DNA of 64,000 nt from the NCBI RefSeq assembly GCF_002278925.1, contig NZ_NCJH01000016.1, positions 1 through 64,000 on the forward strand. Reading direction: 5' to 3'. The DNA comes from Polaromonas sp. 39-63-25. Its GTDB lineage: Bacteria > Pseudomonadota > Gammaproteobacteria > Burkholderiales > Burkholderiaceae_C. This document shows, in pieces, positions 36,775 through 45,856 of this stretch. The translations under genes were made by a program, and so were the position numbers. The first letter of the stretch is position 1. The number at the start of each line of letters is the position of its first letter. A model generated the notes under the pieces. That model made no database searches. It was not told the origin of the DNA and worked only from the letters and a program-made list of their open reading frames with translations.

Positions 36775-39315
36775 ATGGTTTCCTTCGAAGATCTATTCAC
36801 AAAGCCGCGTAAAGCGGCGCGCTCGTTTGCGGAGCTCCTGCCCTGGTTCACGCAGGTCGCTCCTGGGCTCGTGCTTTGCCAAGACGGGTCTCTGCTCGCT
36901 GGATACACCTATGAGGGCGCGGACGTTGAGGGAAAGCAGGATTTCGAAGTTGACCAAAGAATTTCCCAGCTCCAAACTGCATTGCGGGCGCTGAACGACC
37001 GAATTACTCTCTGGACAATTCAGGAGCGCCGGTTTGTCACTGGCTATCCGTCCGGTGACTTCACGAACCCAATCGCCCAAGCCATCGATCGGCAGTGGGA
37101 GAAGGCATGCACGAAACAAAGAAATGCCGCGGTGACCCAGTGCATGTTTCTGTCCTTCAACTTCCCAAACCGTTCCGAGGCCTTCTTCGAAGCGATTCGA
37201 AGCGAAGTAAGTGAGAATGACGGGAATTTTCTCGCCGCCGTTTCTGGTCTCATTCGACGTCGACTGACCGACAAAGGCGCAGTCGCGAGGGTGCGCAGCC
37301 AGTTGAGCGACATGACCGTCGAATTCGAGAAAGTTCTTGATACCTTCTCGGGGATCGTTGAGCTGAACTTGGGTTTCTCGCGCTTGCGCGATGACGAAAT
37401 GCTCGGTGAGCTCTACGCACGGGCAAATCTTGCATCGCCACGGGGGCCGGTGAGCATCAGCAAGGGCATGACCTATCTCAACACAGCGCTTGCAACCGAC
37501 ACCTTGATCAGAAGGCACGATCAGATTGAGTTCCAGGGGCCGACCAAAAGTACGTTTGTAGCCGCACTGTCGACCACGGGTACGCCGCAGGAAGCGTTCA
37601 GCGGAGACGTCGATCGCCTCATGGGGGTGGACTGCGAGTATGTGCTCATACAGTGCTATCGCTTCATGGATCGGACGATCGCAGAGAAGGCCATTCAGGA
37701 CGCGGAGATGTTCTACCGCAGCGAAGTTAAGTCTGTGCTCACAAGGGCAGCTGAGCGCCTACTTGATACCGTCTCCGACAAGGTAAACACCGGAAATTTG
37801 CAGCTTGCTGACGATGCACAGGAGGCACTGGTCGAGCTGACCGCCTCTAATGTGAGTTACGGCTACTACAACATGACGGTGCTGGCACTCGGAAATAACC
37901 AGAAGGAGGCTGAGAATGCGGCCGACCTGATGGCAAGCAATCTGCGCGCAAGTGGGTACACGATCATACGGGAACGCCAGGGGCTTATCTCCGCACTCCT
38001 TACATCGATGCCTGGGAACGCCAACGCCATCATGCGGTGGAAGCTCGCATCGACGGCGAATCTGGCCGATCTCGCTCCAATTAGGACGATTTCGACAGGG
38101 GAAAAGACGCACCCATTCTTCTCGCGCCTGCTTGGCTACGACGTTCCTCCACTCTGCCGGTTCGTCACACCCTACGGAATCTCCTACGACTTCAATCCTC
38201 ACGAAACGGACCTTGGCCACACGGCGATCGTCGGCGGCGCCGGCTCGGGCAAGACCTCACTTCTGACCCTTCTGATTTCGCAGTTTCAGAAGTACACGCC
38301 ATCCCAAACGTTCATCTTCGACAAGGACCACTCGCTCATGATTGCCACTGTGCTCCTGGGCGGGAAGCACATTGATCTCGGTGGCAAGGGCGGCAGGAAG
38401 ATCGGGATGAACCCCGTTCGCGTCATGCTCGATGCGAACGACGACATGAGATTGCGGCAGTGGGTCGAAGTGCTCATTGCAGCCGGTGGAAGTGAGGTCT
38501 CGGCAACTGAAGGGCAGGCAATTTTTACGGCGATTCAAGGGCTGCGCCGTTCCCATCGGTCTGGGTGGCGCCTCTCAGCCTTGTATGCGCTCATCGCCGG
38601 TGCGGACCAAACACTTGCCGCAAAGCTGGCGCCTTATGTGGACAGAACCGACGACGATGATGCCGGCGCTGGTGCCTATGCGCCGTACTTCGACAACGAC
38701 GAAGACAACTTCCAGCTTTCCAGCATGGTGGGAATGGAATGTGGCGGAATTCTGCAGACTCCTCAGCTCGCCAGTCCATTTATGGACTACGCCTTCTACA
38801 ACATCGAAAGCAGGTTGGACGGGACCACACCTACGCTCATCTATATCGAGGAAGCCTGGTACATGCTGGCAAACCCGATGTTTGCAGCGAAGATGGAAGA
38901 CTGGTTGAGGACGTTCCGCAAGAAGCGCGCATTTGTGATGTTCGTGACCCAAGCGCTGGACGAACTTGCTCGGCTCCCGAACATTGGAAGTTTCGTTACA
39001 AACATCCCGTGCCAGATCCTCCTGCCGGCAGTCAAGTCGTCTGTTCACCAGCAGGCTGCCCTGTACAGCCAGGTATTCGACATCAATGAGAGCCAGCTCA
39101 ATCTTCTCGCGCATGCGATTCCGAAGCGTGACTACTTGCTGGTGAAGCCATCAGTCACCCGGCTGGTCAGCACTCAAATGCCTCCGCTACTCATTGCCAT
39201 CAACGAGGCAACCACCCAGCCCGCTATGCGGCAGGCCGTGATCGAGGCATCCATTCGGGGCGGGCCCGGCTGGGAACTGAAATTTGTGAAAGAGGTACTA
39301 CATGTTGCTGCATAA
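36775..39315 (+). CDS. virB4: VirB4/TrbE-type secretion ATPase
   Basis: The 846-residue product has the VirB4 N-terminal domain (FAELLPWFTQVAPGLVLCQD, RFVTGYPSGDF, QIEFQGPTKSTFVAALSTTG) and a C-terminal motor with Walker A AIVGGAGSGKTSLLTLL (about 480), Walker B PTLIYIEEAWYML (about 685) and the VMFVTQALDELA segment. It energises pilus biogenesis at the inner membrane. Full length, no lesions seen. Its last 14 bases overlap the start of virB5. Confidence 0.9.
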   Translation: MVSFEDLFTKPRKAARSFAELLPWFTQVAPGLVLCQDGSLLAGYTYEGADVEGKQDFEVDQRISQLQTALRALNDRITLWTIQERRFVTGYPSGDFTNPIAQAIDRQWEKACTKQRNAAVTQCMFLSFNFPNRSEAFFEAIRSEVSENDGNFLAAVSGLIRRRLTDKGAVARVRSQLSDMTVEFEKVLDTFSGIVELNLGFSRLRDDEMLGELYARANLASPRGPVSISKGMTYLNTALATDTLIRRHDQIEFQGPTKSTFVAALSTTGTPQEAFSGDVDRLMGVDCEYVLIQCYRFMDRTIAEKAIQDAEMFYRSEVKSVLTRAAERLLDTVSDKVNTGNLQLADDAQEALVELTASNVSYGYYNMTVLALGNNQKEAENAADLMASNLRASGYTIIRERQGLISALLTSMPGNANAIMRWKLASTANLADLAPIRTISTGEKTHPFFSRLLGYDVPPLCRFVTPYGISYDFNPHETDLGHTAIVGGAGSGKTSLLTLLISQFQKYTPSQTFIFDKDHSLMIATVLLGGKHIDLGGKGGRKIGMNPVRVMLDANDDMRLRQWVEVLIAAGGSEVSATEGQAIFTAIQGLRRSHRSGWRLSALYALIAGADQTLAAKLAPYVDRTDDDDAGAGAYAPYFDNDEDNFQLSSMVGMECGGILQTPQLASPFMDYAFYNIESRLDGTTPTLIYIEEAWYMLANPMFAAKMEDWLRTFRKKRAFVMFVTQALDELARLPNIGSFVTNIPCQILLPAVKSSVHQQAALYSQVFDINESQLNLLAHAIPKRDYLLVKPSVTRLVSTQMPPLLIAINEATTQPAMRQAVIEASIRGGPGWELKFVKEVLHVAA

Positions 39316-40081
39316 ATTGAAAACACCCCTGGCCCATCTGCTGATTCTTATGGGCGTTTCGTCCATGTCGCTGCCGGCCCACACCGGCACAGTCGCTGGC
39401 TTCGGCGGCGGCACGGAGATCACGCAGCTCCTGAACAATGGGGAACTCGTGAAAGTCTCGATTGACTCGGCCGAAACCGCGATGACCACAGTTCAGGCAC
39501 ACATGGTGCAAATCGAGCAGTATCGAAACCAATTGCTGAATACCATGGGAGTCGACCCGGCGGTGCTTGCGGGGAACATTGTTGACGCCAACAAGGCTTA
39601 CAACACCTTGCGCAACTACCAGCAGTCCATCAATGGTTTGACCGGAAGTCTTTCGAGCCAGTTGCAAAACCTTGACTCGAACCAGATGGCTGCGAAGCTC
39701 ATGAATATGTCCTGGAAGGACTACGTACTGAAAACGGCAAATGACGCGCGACTTGGCAACGAGCGTGCAAAGTTGAGGATCCAAACCGCCCGTTCAACAA
39801 TGGAGCAGGTGGACGAGGACTACAAGTTCGTTCAGGAGCAGGGTAGCGCGATTTCGGCGGCAACAGGGCAACACGAGTCGATCAAGATACTGAACAACCA
39901 GATGAACCGTCTGGTCCAACAGAATGCCCGCATGGTCGCCATGATGGCAAGGGCTGAGAGTGACGTGGACGCGAAGGTAGATGCTGCCAACGACAAACTC
40001 AAGACGACAAATGAGTTCGACCTCGTCCAGAAGCGACAGAAGGCGATTCGGGCCCAGCAACTTGAAATGATGCAGCGGTGA
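39302..40081 (+). CDS. virB5: VirB5/TrbJ-type pilus-tip or channel protein
   Basis: The 259-residue product begins with a signal peptide (LAHLLILMGVSSMSLPAHT), then GFGGGTEITQLLNNGELVKV, a TrbJ hallmark, and long helical coiled segments (QIEQYRNQLLNTMG, QQSINGLTGSLSSQLQNLD, QHESIKILNNQMNRLVQQNA). VirB5-class proteins sit at the pilus tip and in the periplasm. It overlaps virB4 by 14 bases and its stop overlaps the GTG of virB6. Confidence 0.8.
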   Translation: MLLHKLKTPLAHLLILMGVSSMSLPAHTGTVAGFGGGTEITQLLNNGELVKVSIDSAETAMTTVQAHMVQIEQYRNQLLNTMGVDPAVLAGNIVDANKAYNTLRNYQQSINGLTGSLSSQLQNLDSNQMAAKLMNMSWKDYVLKTANDARLGNERAKLRIQTARSTMEQVDEDYKFVQEQGSAISAATGQHESIKILNNQMNRLVQQNARMVAMMARAESDVDAKVDAANDKLKTTNEFDLVQKRQKAIRAQQLEMMQR

Positions 40082-41490
40082 ACACTATTTACGAAAGCCC
40101 AGTCCGGTTTTGGTTTGCCTCGCTGGTCGGCAGGGCTGCTTTCAAGGCTGCTCAGTTCGCCGCGAACGTTGCAGCTGCCGGCAAGCGGAAACGCCTTCTG
40201 CTCGCGTTGCTTTGTGTGACGTTGGCCCTTGGGGCTACCCTGACGGCGGCACAAAACCCACCGGCCGAGGGTGCGGAGTTGGAAGCCGCCCAGGCTGTGG
40301 CGCAGACAGTCCCAACCGGCGGAATTTCTGGGCAACAGATGGCGCAGGAGATAACGTCGGCGCTAGATCAGGCCTTGCAGAAGCTCAAGTCAAATGCTTC
40401 GATGAAGTCCTTTGGTGACAAACTCCTCGGGCTGGGCGTTTTTATCGGGATGATGTGGGGTGCGTTCAAGACCATGGCAGGGGGGAAGGGAATTGGCGAG
40501 TTGATTGGCGAATGGGTTCCGATTTTCGTTGGCGCCGGTGTGGTCGTTGCGATTATCGATCCAGCCTATGGAGGCGCTCGGCAGATCGTAAGCCAGATGG
40601 ACTCGCTTGCCTCATCGGTCACGGGGGCCGATGTGAGTACCCTAACCTCCCTTCTTGGGGATTCCACGAAGCTCATCTTCAACAGCATCTATTTGATTGC
40701 TGACACGAGCTCGGCCACGGATGGGTCAGCCGCTGACCTGCTCTCCGGGAAGATCATGTACATGGTCGGATCCTTCATATTTGTCAACATCATGAAAATG
40801 GTCACCATTTTCCTGGTTCTGCTTGCAGGATGCGTTTTTCTGGCCACCGCGGCTATGGCAATGGTTAGTGTGGAACTTGTCGTATGCCTTGCGCCCGTCA
40901 TGGTCCCCTTTCTGATATTCAAGCCAATGTCATGGGTCTTCGATTCCTGGCTCCGATTCCTTTTGGGCGCGTGCATGATGAAGTTGGTTGCAGCATTCAT
41001 GTTCCTGATCACTGGGAAGCTGTTTGAAGCGCTGGCCAAGGTCGCGGCAAAGATTGCAAAAGACTCGGCGGGAACGGCTTCCATGGACACGCTGACAGCC
41101 GACGTAACGCTTTATGGATTTATGGTGTTGCTGGCCGTGATGGCTGCGCTATTCATGGCCCAGGTGCCCTCAATCGCCACTGGGCTCCTGCAGGGCAGTG
41201 CTGGTGGTGCTGGCTTTAGTGGGATCAAGGGCCTCACACAGAGTGCCGGTGCACGCGCTGCGAACTATGCCGGAGGTGCCGCCGGGCAAGGGGCCAAATC
41301 TGGTGTCTCATCAGCCTACAACAGCACTGTCGGTGCGCAGCGCGCATCGTCACTCGGGGCAAGTGACGCGAGAAATGGAGTTCCATCTGGCGCCACTCGT
41401 TTCAACAACAACTCCCAGAATCGGGCGTATCAAAAATCCTACAGGGCGAACGCACCATCCAAGGAGCAACCGGCGCCCCCACAAAAATGA
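40078..41490 (+). CDS. virB6: VirB6/TrbL-type inner-membrane channel protein
   Basis: The 470-residue product starts at a GTG overlapping the virB5 stop (GTGA). An N-terminal hydrophobic segment, a soluble loop and at least six hydrophobic segments (about 120-138, 150-165, 235-260, 265-290, 305-325, 345-370) are followed by a Gly/Ala/Ser-rich tail ending in PAPPQK, the TrbL/VirB6 layout. It forms part of the inner-membrane channel. Last gene of this transcription unit before a promoter-like sequence. Confidence 0.8.
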   Translation: MNTIYESPVRFWFASLVGRAAFKAAQFAANVAAAGKRKRLLLALLCVTLALGATLTAAQNPPAEGAELEAAQAVAQTVPTGGISGQQMAQEITSALDQALQKLKSNASMKSFGDKLLGLGVFIGMMWGAFKTMAGGKGIGELIGEWVPIFVGAGVVVAIIDPAYGGARQIVSQMDSLASSVTGADVSTLTSLLGDSTKLIFNSIYLIADTSSATDGSAADLLSGKIMYMVGSFIFVNIMKMVTIFLVLLAGCVFLATAAMAMVSVELVVCLAPVMVPFLIFKPMSWVFDSWLRFLLGACMMKLVAAFMFLITGKLFEALAKVAAKIAKDSAGTASMDTLTADVTLYGFMVLLAVMAALFMAQVPSIATGLLQGSAGGAGFSGIKGLTQSAGARAANYAGGAAGQGAKSGVSSAYNSTVGAQRASSLGASDARNGVPSGATRFNNNSQNRAYQKSYRANAPSKEQPAPPQK

Positions 41491-41527
41491 CTCTCAGCGA
41501 TGCCAGTGAGCGTGTCCGTCACGGCAA

Positions 41528-41555
41528 TTGACAGCCGTGCCTTCTGTGATACTTT
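41528..41555 (+). promoter_or_regulatory. Sigma-70-like promoter before the double AAA+ gene
   Basis: TTGACA (41528-41533) and TACTTT (41550-41555) are 16 bases apart, 24 bases before the ATG at 41579. The -35 box is perfect and spacing slightly short. It could give the AAA+ gene expression independent of the transfer activators. Confidence 0.5.
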
Positions 41556-41578
41556 TGGTAGAACAGAAACGGGATAAC

Positions 41579-43678
41579 ATGAGAAACAACAAATTTTCCT
41601 TCATGGGCGCACTTCAGGAGTCGGCTGGTCGAGTTGGCATGTTCGCTACCTTCGCCTTGATGGTGGTGCTTGTCGTCTTTCCACTTGTTGGGATTTGGCT
41701 AACCTGGGTCGTTAATGCCTTCCAAGGCACGATGACGACGTTTGATTGGAGCCTGGGTGATAAAGGCCAAGTTCTTCCTACGCGAGGACTTTTGTTCCTC
41801 TCCGGCCCAGTGGCATTTCTCCTGGCTTTCCATCTACTCCGCTTCGTCACAGCCTTATTGGGGTCCGGTGGAGAAGCCGGGGTTGCTATTCCAATGACCG
41901 CCTCCGTCGGGCTTTCGGCAGCAAGCGCCTGGGTGGTCAAGTTCTATGGGGCAACGTTTGCCATCTGGCTCGCCCTGGCCGACCATGGCCCGCATGAACG
42001 CTACTGGCCGTTCGCTTCGGTCATTGCCCTTGGTATTGCCTCGTGGTGGCTCGTTAAGAGCGAGTTTCTCTATGGATTCAAGGCCAAGCCTTCTCAACTT
42101 AGGGTTCGTGCCCAAAACGACGCTGGCGAGGTCGCAGTGCCAGAAGTCGCGCGCGTGATCGTGCCGAAAATCACGTTCAAGGATATCCACGGCAATACAG
42201 ACCTCAAAAAGCGCCTCCTTTCTGCCGGACACGCAATCACTGCCCCACGGGCTGAAGGCGTGAAGCCTCGCAACGGCATCCTACTCGGAGGCGACCCGGG
42301 CAACGGAAAGACCGTGCTCGCAGAGGCCTTGGCCGGGGAACTGAAGCTGCCATTCCTCACCCTCACGCATTCTGATGTGGCGAGCCAGTGGGTTGGGGAG
42401 CGCACTGTGCGGATCAAGGCGGCATTTGACCAGGCCATCCGCAATCAGCCGTGTATGTTGTTCATAGACGAAATCGACAGCTTTCTTCCCAGCCGGGGCG
42501 ATTCGGCCGGCCAGAACAAGGAGGATAGTGACGTCGTCAACTCGCTCCTGACTCTACTGGTTGACGTGCGCAGGCACCGGGTGGTGATCGTTGCCGCGAC
42601 GAACTACATGGACCGGCTCGACGGCGCCGCTATTCGTGAAGGTCGATTCGACTTCAAAATTGAGGTTTCACCGCCGGATCAGGACGCCCGGGTAGGCCTG
42701 CTCCAGAGCGGCATCAAGGCTCATACCCCAAAGGCGCAAGTATCACCGGACGTGCTGCGAAGCGTGGCGCTTCGCTGGAACGGCTTTTCTGTGAAACGCA
42801 TTCTCGCCGTTACGGAGGAAATGCCTTCGTACCTCGCCGACAAGGTCGGTGCTGGTGGGCGCACGGAGCCGTTGACCTTTGATGATTTCATGAATGCTCT
42901 GCGCCGCATTCAGGGGCAGCGTGGTGCGAAACCTGAGAATGTAAAGAGCTTGAGCGAGATGGTGTTCCCAGACTTCACCAGGAACGCGCTGGCGATGATC
43001 GCCAGTCGCCTGGCGGATCCAGTTCGTGTTGAGCGGCTGGGCGGGTCCCTTCCGACTGGCGTGCTCTTCTTTGGCCCCCCGGGGACCGGGAAGACGGCCG
43101 CGTGCAAGGCGCTTGCAAAGGAAGTCGGCTGGACCTTCTTGATTGCTACTGGCGCCGACTTGGCCCGCGACTCGAAGGCGCTGGAGAAGCTCTATACAAA
43201 GGCCAAGGAACTGCGGCCGGCACTCATCTTCATAGACGAAGCCGATGAGCTTCTGCGCTCGCGGGAATATTCACAGAACACGGAAGCAACGAACAAGCTG
43301 CTTACCCTCATGGAGGGCGTGAACGACCGGGTGCGGGACGTGCTCTGGGTTGCGGCAACGAACAACCCCGATCAGATTGATCCTGCCCTCTTGCGTGGCG
43401 GACGTTTCACCGAGAAGGTCGAATTTGTCAGGCCAAGCGGTACGCAGCTCGTGGCACACCTTACACAATGGCTGGCCCATCGCAAGGTAGCTATGGCTCA
43501 GGATCTCAGCGTTGAAGAACTGGTTCAGCTGATGGGCGATCAGAGTATTGCCAATGCAGAGGCAATCTGTCAGCACGCTGTCAACAGGGCGATAAGCCAA
43601 ACTGACGGGGACCAGATCGTTATTAGTCGGGGCGACGTGGACGTTGCAATTCAAACAGTTTTAGGCGATCGAGGATGA
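41579..43678 (+). CDS. Membrane-anchored tandem AAA+ ATPase
   Basis: The 699-residue product has four or five hydrophobic segments in residues 20-160 (ATFALMVVLVVFPLVGIWL, GPVAFLLAFHLLRFVTALLG, ATFAIWLALADHG, FASVIALGIASWWLV), then two AAA+ modules. Module 1 has Walker A GGDPGNGKTVLAEAL and Walker B CMLFIDEIDSF. Module 2 has GPPGTGKTAACKAL and LIFIDEADELL, each with sensor-1 asparagines (VAATNYMD, VAATNNPD). Both modules look ATP-competent. The layout recalls Cdc48/FtsH unfoldases, but no zinc peptidase motif is present. Such a protein is not a standard type IV secretion subunit; its place between virB6 and virB1 suggests quality control or remodelling of membrane subunits. Start set at ATG 41579; the in-frame TTG at 41528 is the -35 box. 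Confidence 0.8.
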   Translation: MRNNKFSFMGALQESAGRVGMFATFALMVVLVVFPLVGIWLTWVVNAFQGTMTTFDWSLGDKGQVLPTRGLLFLSGPVAFLLAFHLLRFVTALLGSGGEAGVAIPMTASVGLSAASAWVVKFYGATFAIWLALADHGPHERYWPFASVIALGIASWWLVKSEFLYGFKAKPSQLRVRAQNDAGEVAVPEVARVIVPKITFKDIHGNTDLKKRLLSAGHAITAPRAEGVKPRNGILLGGDPGNGKTVLAEALAGELKLPFLTLTHSDVASQWVGERTVRIKAAFDQAIRNQPCMLFIDEIDSFLPSRGDSAGQNKEDSDVVNSLLTLLVDVRRHRVVIVAATNYMDRLDGAAIREGRFDFKIEVSPPDQDARVGLLQSGIKAHTPKAQVSPDVLRSVALRWNGFSVKRILAVTEEMPSYLADKVGAGGRTEPLTFDDFMNALRRIQGQRGAKPENVKSLSEMVFPDFTRNALAMIASRLADPVRVERLGGSLPTGVLFFGPPGTGKTAACKALAKEVGWTFLIATGADLARDSKALEKLYTKAKELRPALIFIDEADELLRSREYSQNTEATNKLLTLMEGVNDRVRDVLWVAATNNPDQIDPALLRGGRFTEKVEFVRPSGTQLVAHLTQWLAHRKVAMAQDLSVEELVQLMGDQSIANAEAICQHAVNRAISQTDGDQIVISRGDVDVAIQTVLGDRG

Positions 43679-44316
43679 AATTGGGAAAGTTAGTTACTAC
43701 GTGCGCTGCAGCTGTGCAGGTCTTTTTCTGGGCGCCGCACGCATCTGCAATGGGTCCTGCGGGCATCGGCCCGACCGGTGCTCAGCTTGCACGGGCAGCA
43801 ACATTTCAGACCAGTCAGCCGACTCAACCGAATGATTGCGTTTCTCAGGCCGGTGATTTCCATGGAGTGAACTCGTGGATCGTACGGGCGATTCTCAAGG
43901 TTGAATCCAACTTCAACCCCAAGGCGATGAACAAGAATCGAAACGGAACAACTGACGTTGGGATGGCTCAGATCAATTCGATGCACTTTAAGGAGCTGAA
44001 GTCACATGGAATCGCGCCCGATGACCTGCTCGACGGATGCATTGCAAGCTACGTCGCGGCATGGCATTTAAAAAAGCAGATAAAGGCGTATGGGAACACC
44101 TGGTTTGCGATTGGGGCGTACCACTCTGCAACTCCATGCTTCAACAAGCGGTATACGGGGCTCGTCTGGAATGTGCTTCGAACTTGGGGAGTGGTTCAAG
44201 GAAAGAAGGAGTCGCCAGGATCCCTTGACTCTTGTGGGTCAACCCAAGTTGCCAGTTCGGGCAAGCAGCGGACTTCTTCGGCCGGGACATCCGTTTTGGC
44301 TCTCGACGGCGAATAG
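43675..44316 (+). CDS. virB1: VirB1-type lytic transglycosylase
   Basis: The 213-residue product has a signal peptide (cleavage near ASA-MG, residue 25) and an SLT domain: NSWIVRAILKVESNFNPKAM with catalytic Glu77, TTDVGMAQINSMHF, and AYHSATPCFNKRYTGLVW. It opens peptidoglycan for channel and pilus assembly. The C-terminal 35 residues are a Ser-rich tail. ATGA overlap with the AAA+ gene means the two are co-translated. Confidence 0.85.
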   Translation: MKLGKLVTTCAAAVQVFFWAPHASAMGPAGIGPTGAQLARAATFQTSQPTQPNDCVSQAGDFHGVNSWIVRAILKVESNFNPKAMNKNRNGTTDVGMAQINSMHFKELKSHGIAPDDLLDGCIASYVAAWHLKKQIKAYGNTWFAIGAYHSATPCFNKRYTGLVWNVLRTWGVVQGKKESPGSLDSCGSTQVASSGKQRTSSAGTSVLALDGE

Positions 44317-44355
44317 CCTACCCTCTTGAACGGATCAACACGCTTGAAAGTGCCA

Positions 44356-44823
44356 ATGCTCAACAACCCAACGAACCCAACCCCTGGATCTGCTGCGATG
44401 CTCGATCAGCTGCAGCAGATCATGGTGCTCCCGCACGAGCAAAGACTCGCGTTGATGAGCGCGTGGTCGGCAATTGACCCAGCGGTCGCCTTTGCTGGCC
44501 GGGCATTGCCGGCAGCGGAGGTCATAGTCGAAGAGCCCGGTGAGGACACCTTGGAAAATTGGCTCGAGGCGATCGGCGACTTACCCAAACGGCAGCGTTT
44601 TGCCTTAATGGAGGATGCGCTTGGACGTGAACCGTCTCTCAGTGAACGGGAAGCCATCCATGTAGCGATGTCGAATCTCACGAACTCGGACCCCTTGTTT
44701 GCCATAGAAGTTTCCGTGACTAAATATGCTTATGAGCACCCTGTGCTTATCTGCCTGGGTGGGTTTGGTTTGATCCTCCTGACCTTGGCCGCAGTTAAGG
44801 GTGCCTGGCGAATAGTTTTTTAG
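44356..44823 (+). CDS. Hypothetical membrane-tail protein (155 residues)
   Basis: A soluble helical part (AMLDQLQQIMVLPHEQRLAL, then DLPKRQRFALMEDALGREPS) ends in one C-terminal hydrophobic segment (PVLICLGGFGLILLTLAAVK) and a short basic tail, the shape of a tail-anchored inner-membrane protein. Start set at ATG 44356; a TTG at 44326 is an alternative. Last gene before a strong terminator. No family recognised; entry exclusion or regulation are possible roles by position only. Confidence 0.55.
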   Translation: MLNNPTNPTPGSAAMLDQLQQIMVLPHEQRLALMSAWSAIDPAVAFAGRALPAAEVIVEEPGEDTLENWLEAIGDLPKRQRFALMEDALGREPSLSEREAIHVAMSNLTNSDPLFAIEVSVTKYAYEHPVLICLGGFGLILLTLAAVKGAWRIVF

Positions 44824-44844
44824 GTCTCCCTTTCGCCACCAAGT

Positions 44845-44870
44845 GCCTGCTTCGCTGCAGGCTTTTTTTT
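44845..44870 (+). terminator. Intrinsic terminator between the virB1 and virB8 units
   Basis: GCCTGC pairs with GCAGGC over TTCGCT, followed by eight T. It divides the secretion genes into two transcription units. 44871-45010 holds no visible gene. Confidence 0.9.
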
Positions 44871-45009
44871 GTGCCCGATTGGGCGCCTCCCGCCGGGTAG
44901 TAGGCGGCCGGTGAGCGGACCGAAGCAAGGCAAAAGCGGTAGACCGACACGGTGCTGGCGTCACCCTCGGAAGTAGTAACTACTCCCCTGCGCCATTGGC
45001 CAGCAAAAC

Positions 45010-45072
45010 GAGCCAAGAATTTGGCTCAATGCACCGTTTCTGCAGCGTTGAGCGGGAATGGAAATGACCCTG
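45010..45072 (+). promoter_or_regulatory. Shared upstream element, copy B, with palindrome (before virB8)
   Basis: GAGCCAA and TTGGCTC form a perfect inverted repeat over GAAT at 45010-45027. GCGTTGAGCGGGAATGGAAA then ACCCTG (45045-45072) nearly repeats the element before virB11. The ATG of virB8 follows about 38 bases later. Confidence 0.45.
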
Positions 45073-45109
45073 AGTCCGTAGCATTGCTCAGTACTTTAGG
45101 GCAAATTCA

Positions 45110-45856
45110 ATGGGCATTTTTTCCGCGCTACAAAGAAAGCCGTCCCCGGACCGCGACGTGATAGCCATCGGCACACCGAAAACACTCCAATCGCACCCGA
45201 ACACTCCAGTGGCCGCGTTTGAAGATGGCGCGAACAAGTTCGCGGAAATCTACGGCAGCAGCATGGTTTCCTCGAACCGCATGTTCATTCTCTCACTCGT
45301 CGCGTTGATGCTCGCCGTGACGGCTGTCGGTGCCGTGACCGTGCTGCTTCCATTGAAGGAGGTGAGGCCATGGCTGGTTGAAGTAGACGCCCGCACAGGG
45401 GTGGTCAACAAACCTATTGAGGTGCAAAAGGTAACTCCGAACATCGCCGTGGTGCAGGCAGAGCTCTCGCGCTGGATCGAGGCTGTCTACACACTGGACC
45501 CACTACGTACCAATGAACTCTTCAAATATGCGAACGTTCGTTCGCGCGAGAAGGCCATTGGTCAATTCACTGAATTTCGGGTCCGCGAGCGTGTCTTTGA
45601 GCGCTTGCAGCGGGAGCCTGGGCTGATCCGCGAAGTAAAGGTTTCCTCAGTTGATGCCTCCCAGACGGGAATTGCCTTTGCATTCCTGACCACTACTGAG
45701 CGGGTCGGGCGTGACTCGGAGCCGAAAGAAAAGCGTCTCCGCCTCACGATGCATTACCAGCTTGATCCCCCCAAGAACCAAACCGATTTACTGGCCAATC
45801 CTCTCGGCATGTATGTGGTTTTCTTCAATGAAGCCGAAGAAAGGGCTGCGCGATGA
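45110..45856 (+). CDS. virB8: VirB8/TrbF-type inner-membrane assembly protein
   Basis: The 248-residue product has a cytoplasmic N-terminus, one membrane segment (MFILSLVALMLAVTAVGAVT, about 59-80) and a periplasmic NTF2-like domain (RPWLVEVDARTGVVNKPIEV, LSRWIEAVYTLDPLRTNELF, RLRLTMHYQLDPPKNQTDLL, NPLGMYVVFFNE), the full VirB8/TrbF pattern. It nucleates the channel. Stop overlaps virB9 start (ATGA). Confidence 0.85.
   Translation: MGIFSALQRKPSPDRDVIAIGTPKTLQSHPNTPVAAFEDGANKFAEIYGSSMVSSNRMFILSLVALMLAVTAVGAVTVLLPLKEVRPWLVEVDARTGVVNKPIEVQKVTPNIAVVQAELSRWIEAVYTLDPLRTNELFKYANVRSREKAIGQFTEFRVRERVFERLQREPGLIREVKVSSVDASQTGIAFAFLTTTERVGRDSEPKEKRLRLTMHYQLDPPKNQTDLLANPLGMYVVFFNEAEERAAR

Noticed and set aside
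41528-41578. TTG start of the double AAA+ gene
   Set aside because: The codon is part of a good -35 box and the ATG at 41579 begins a normal membrane-protein N-terminus.
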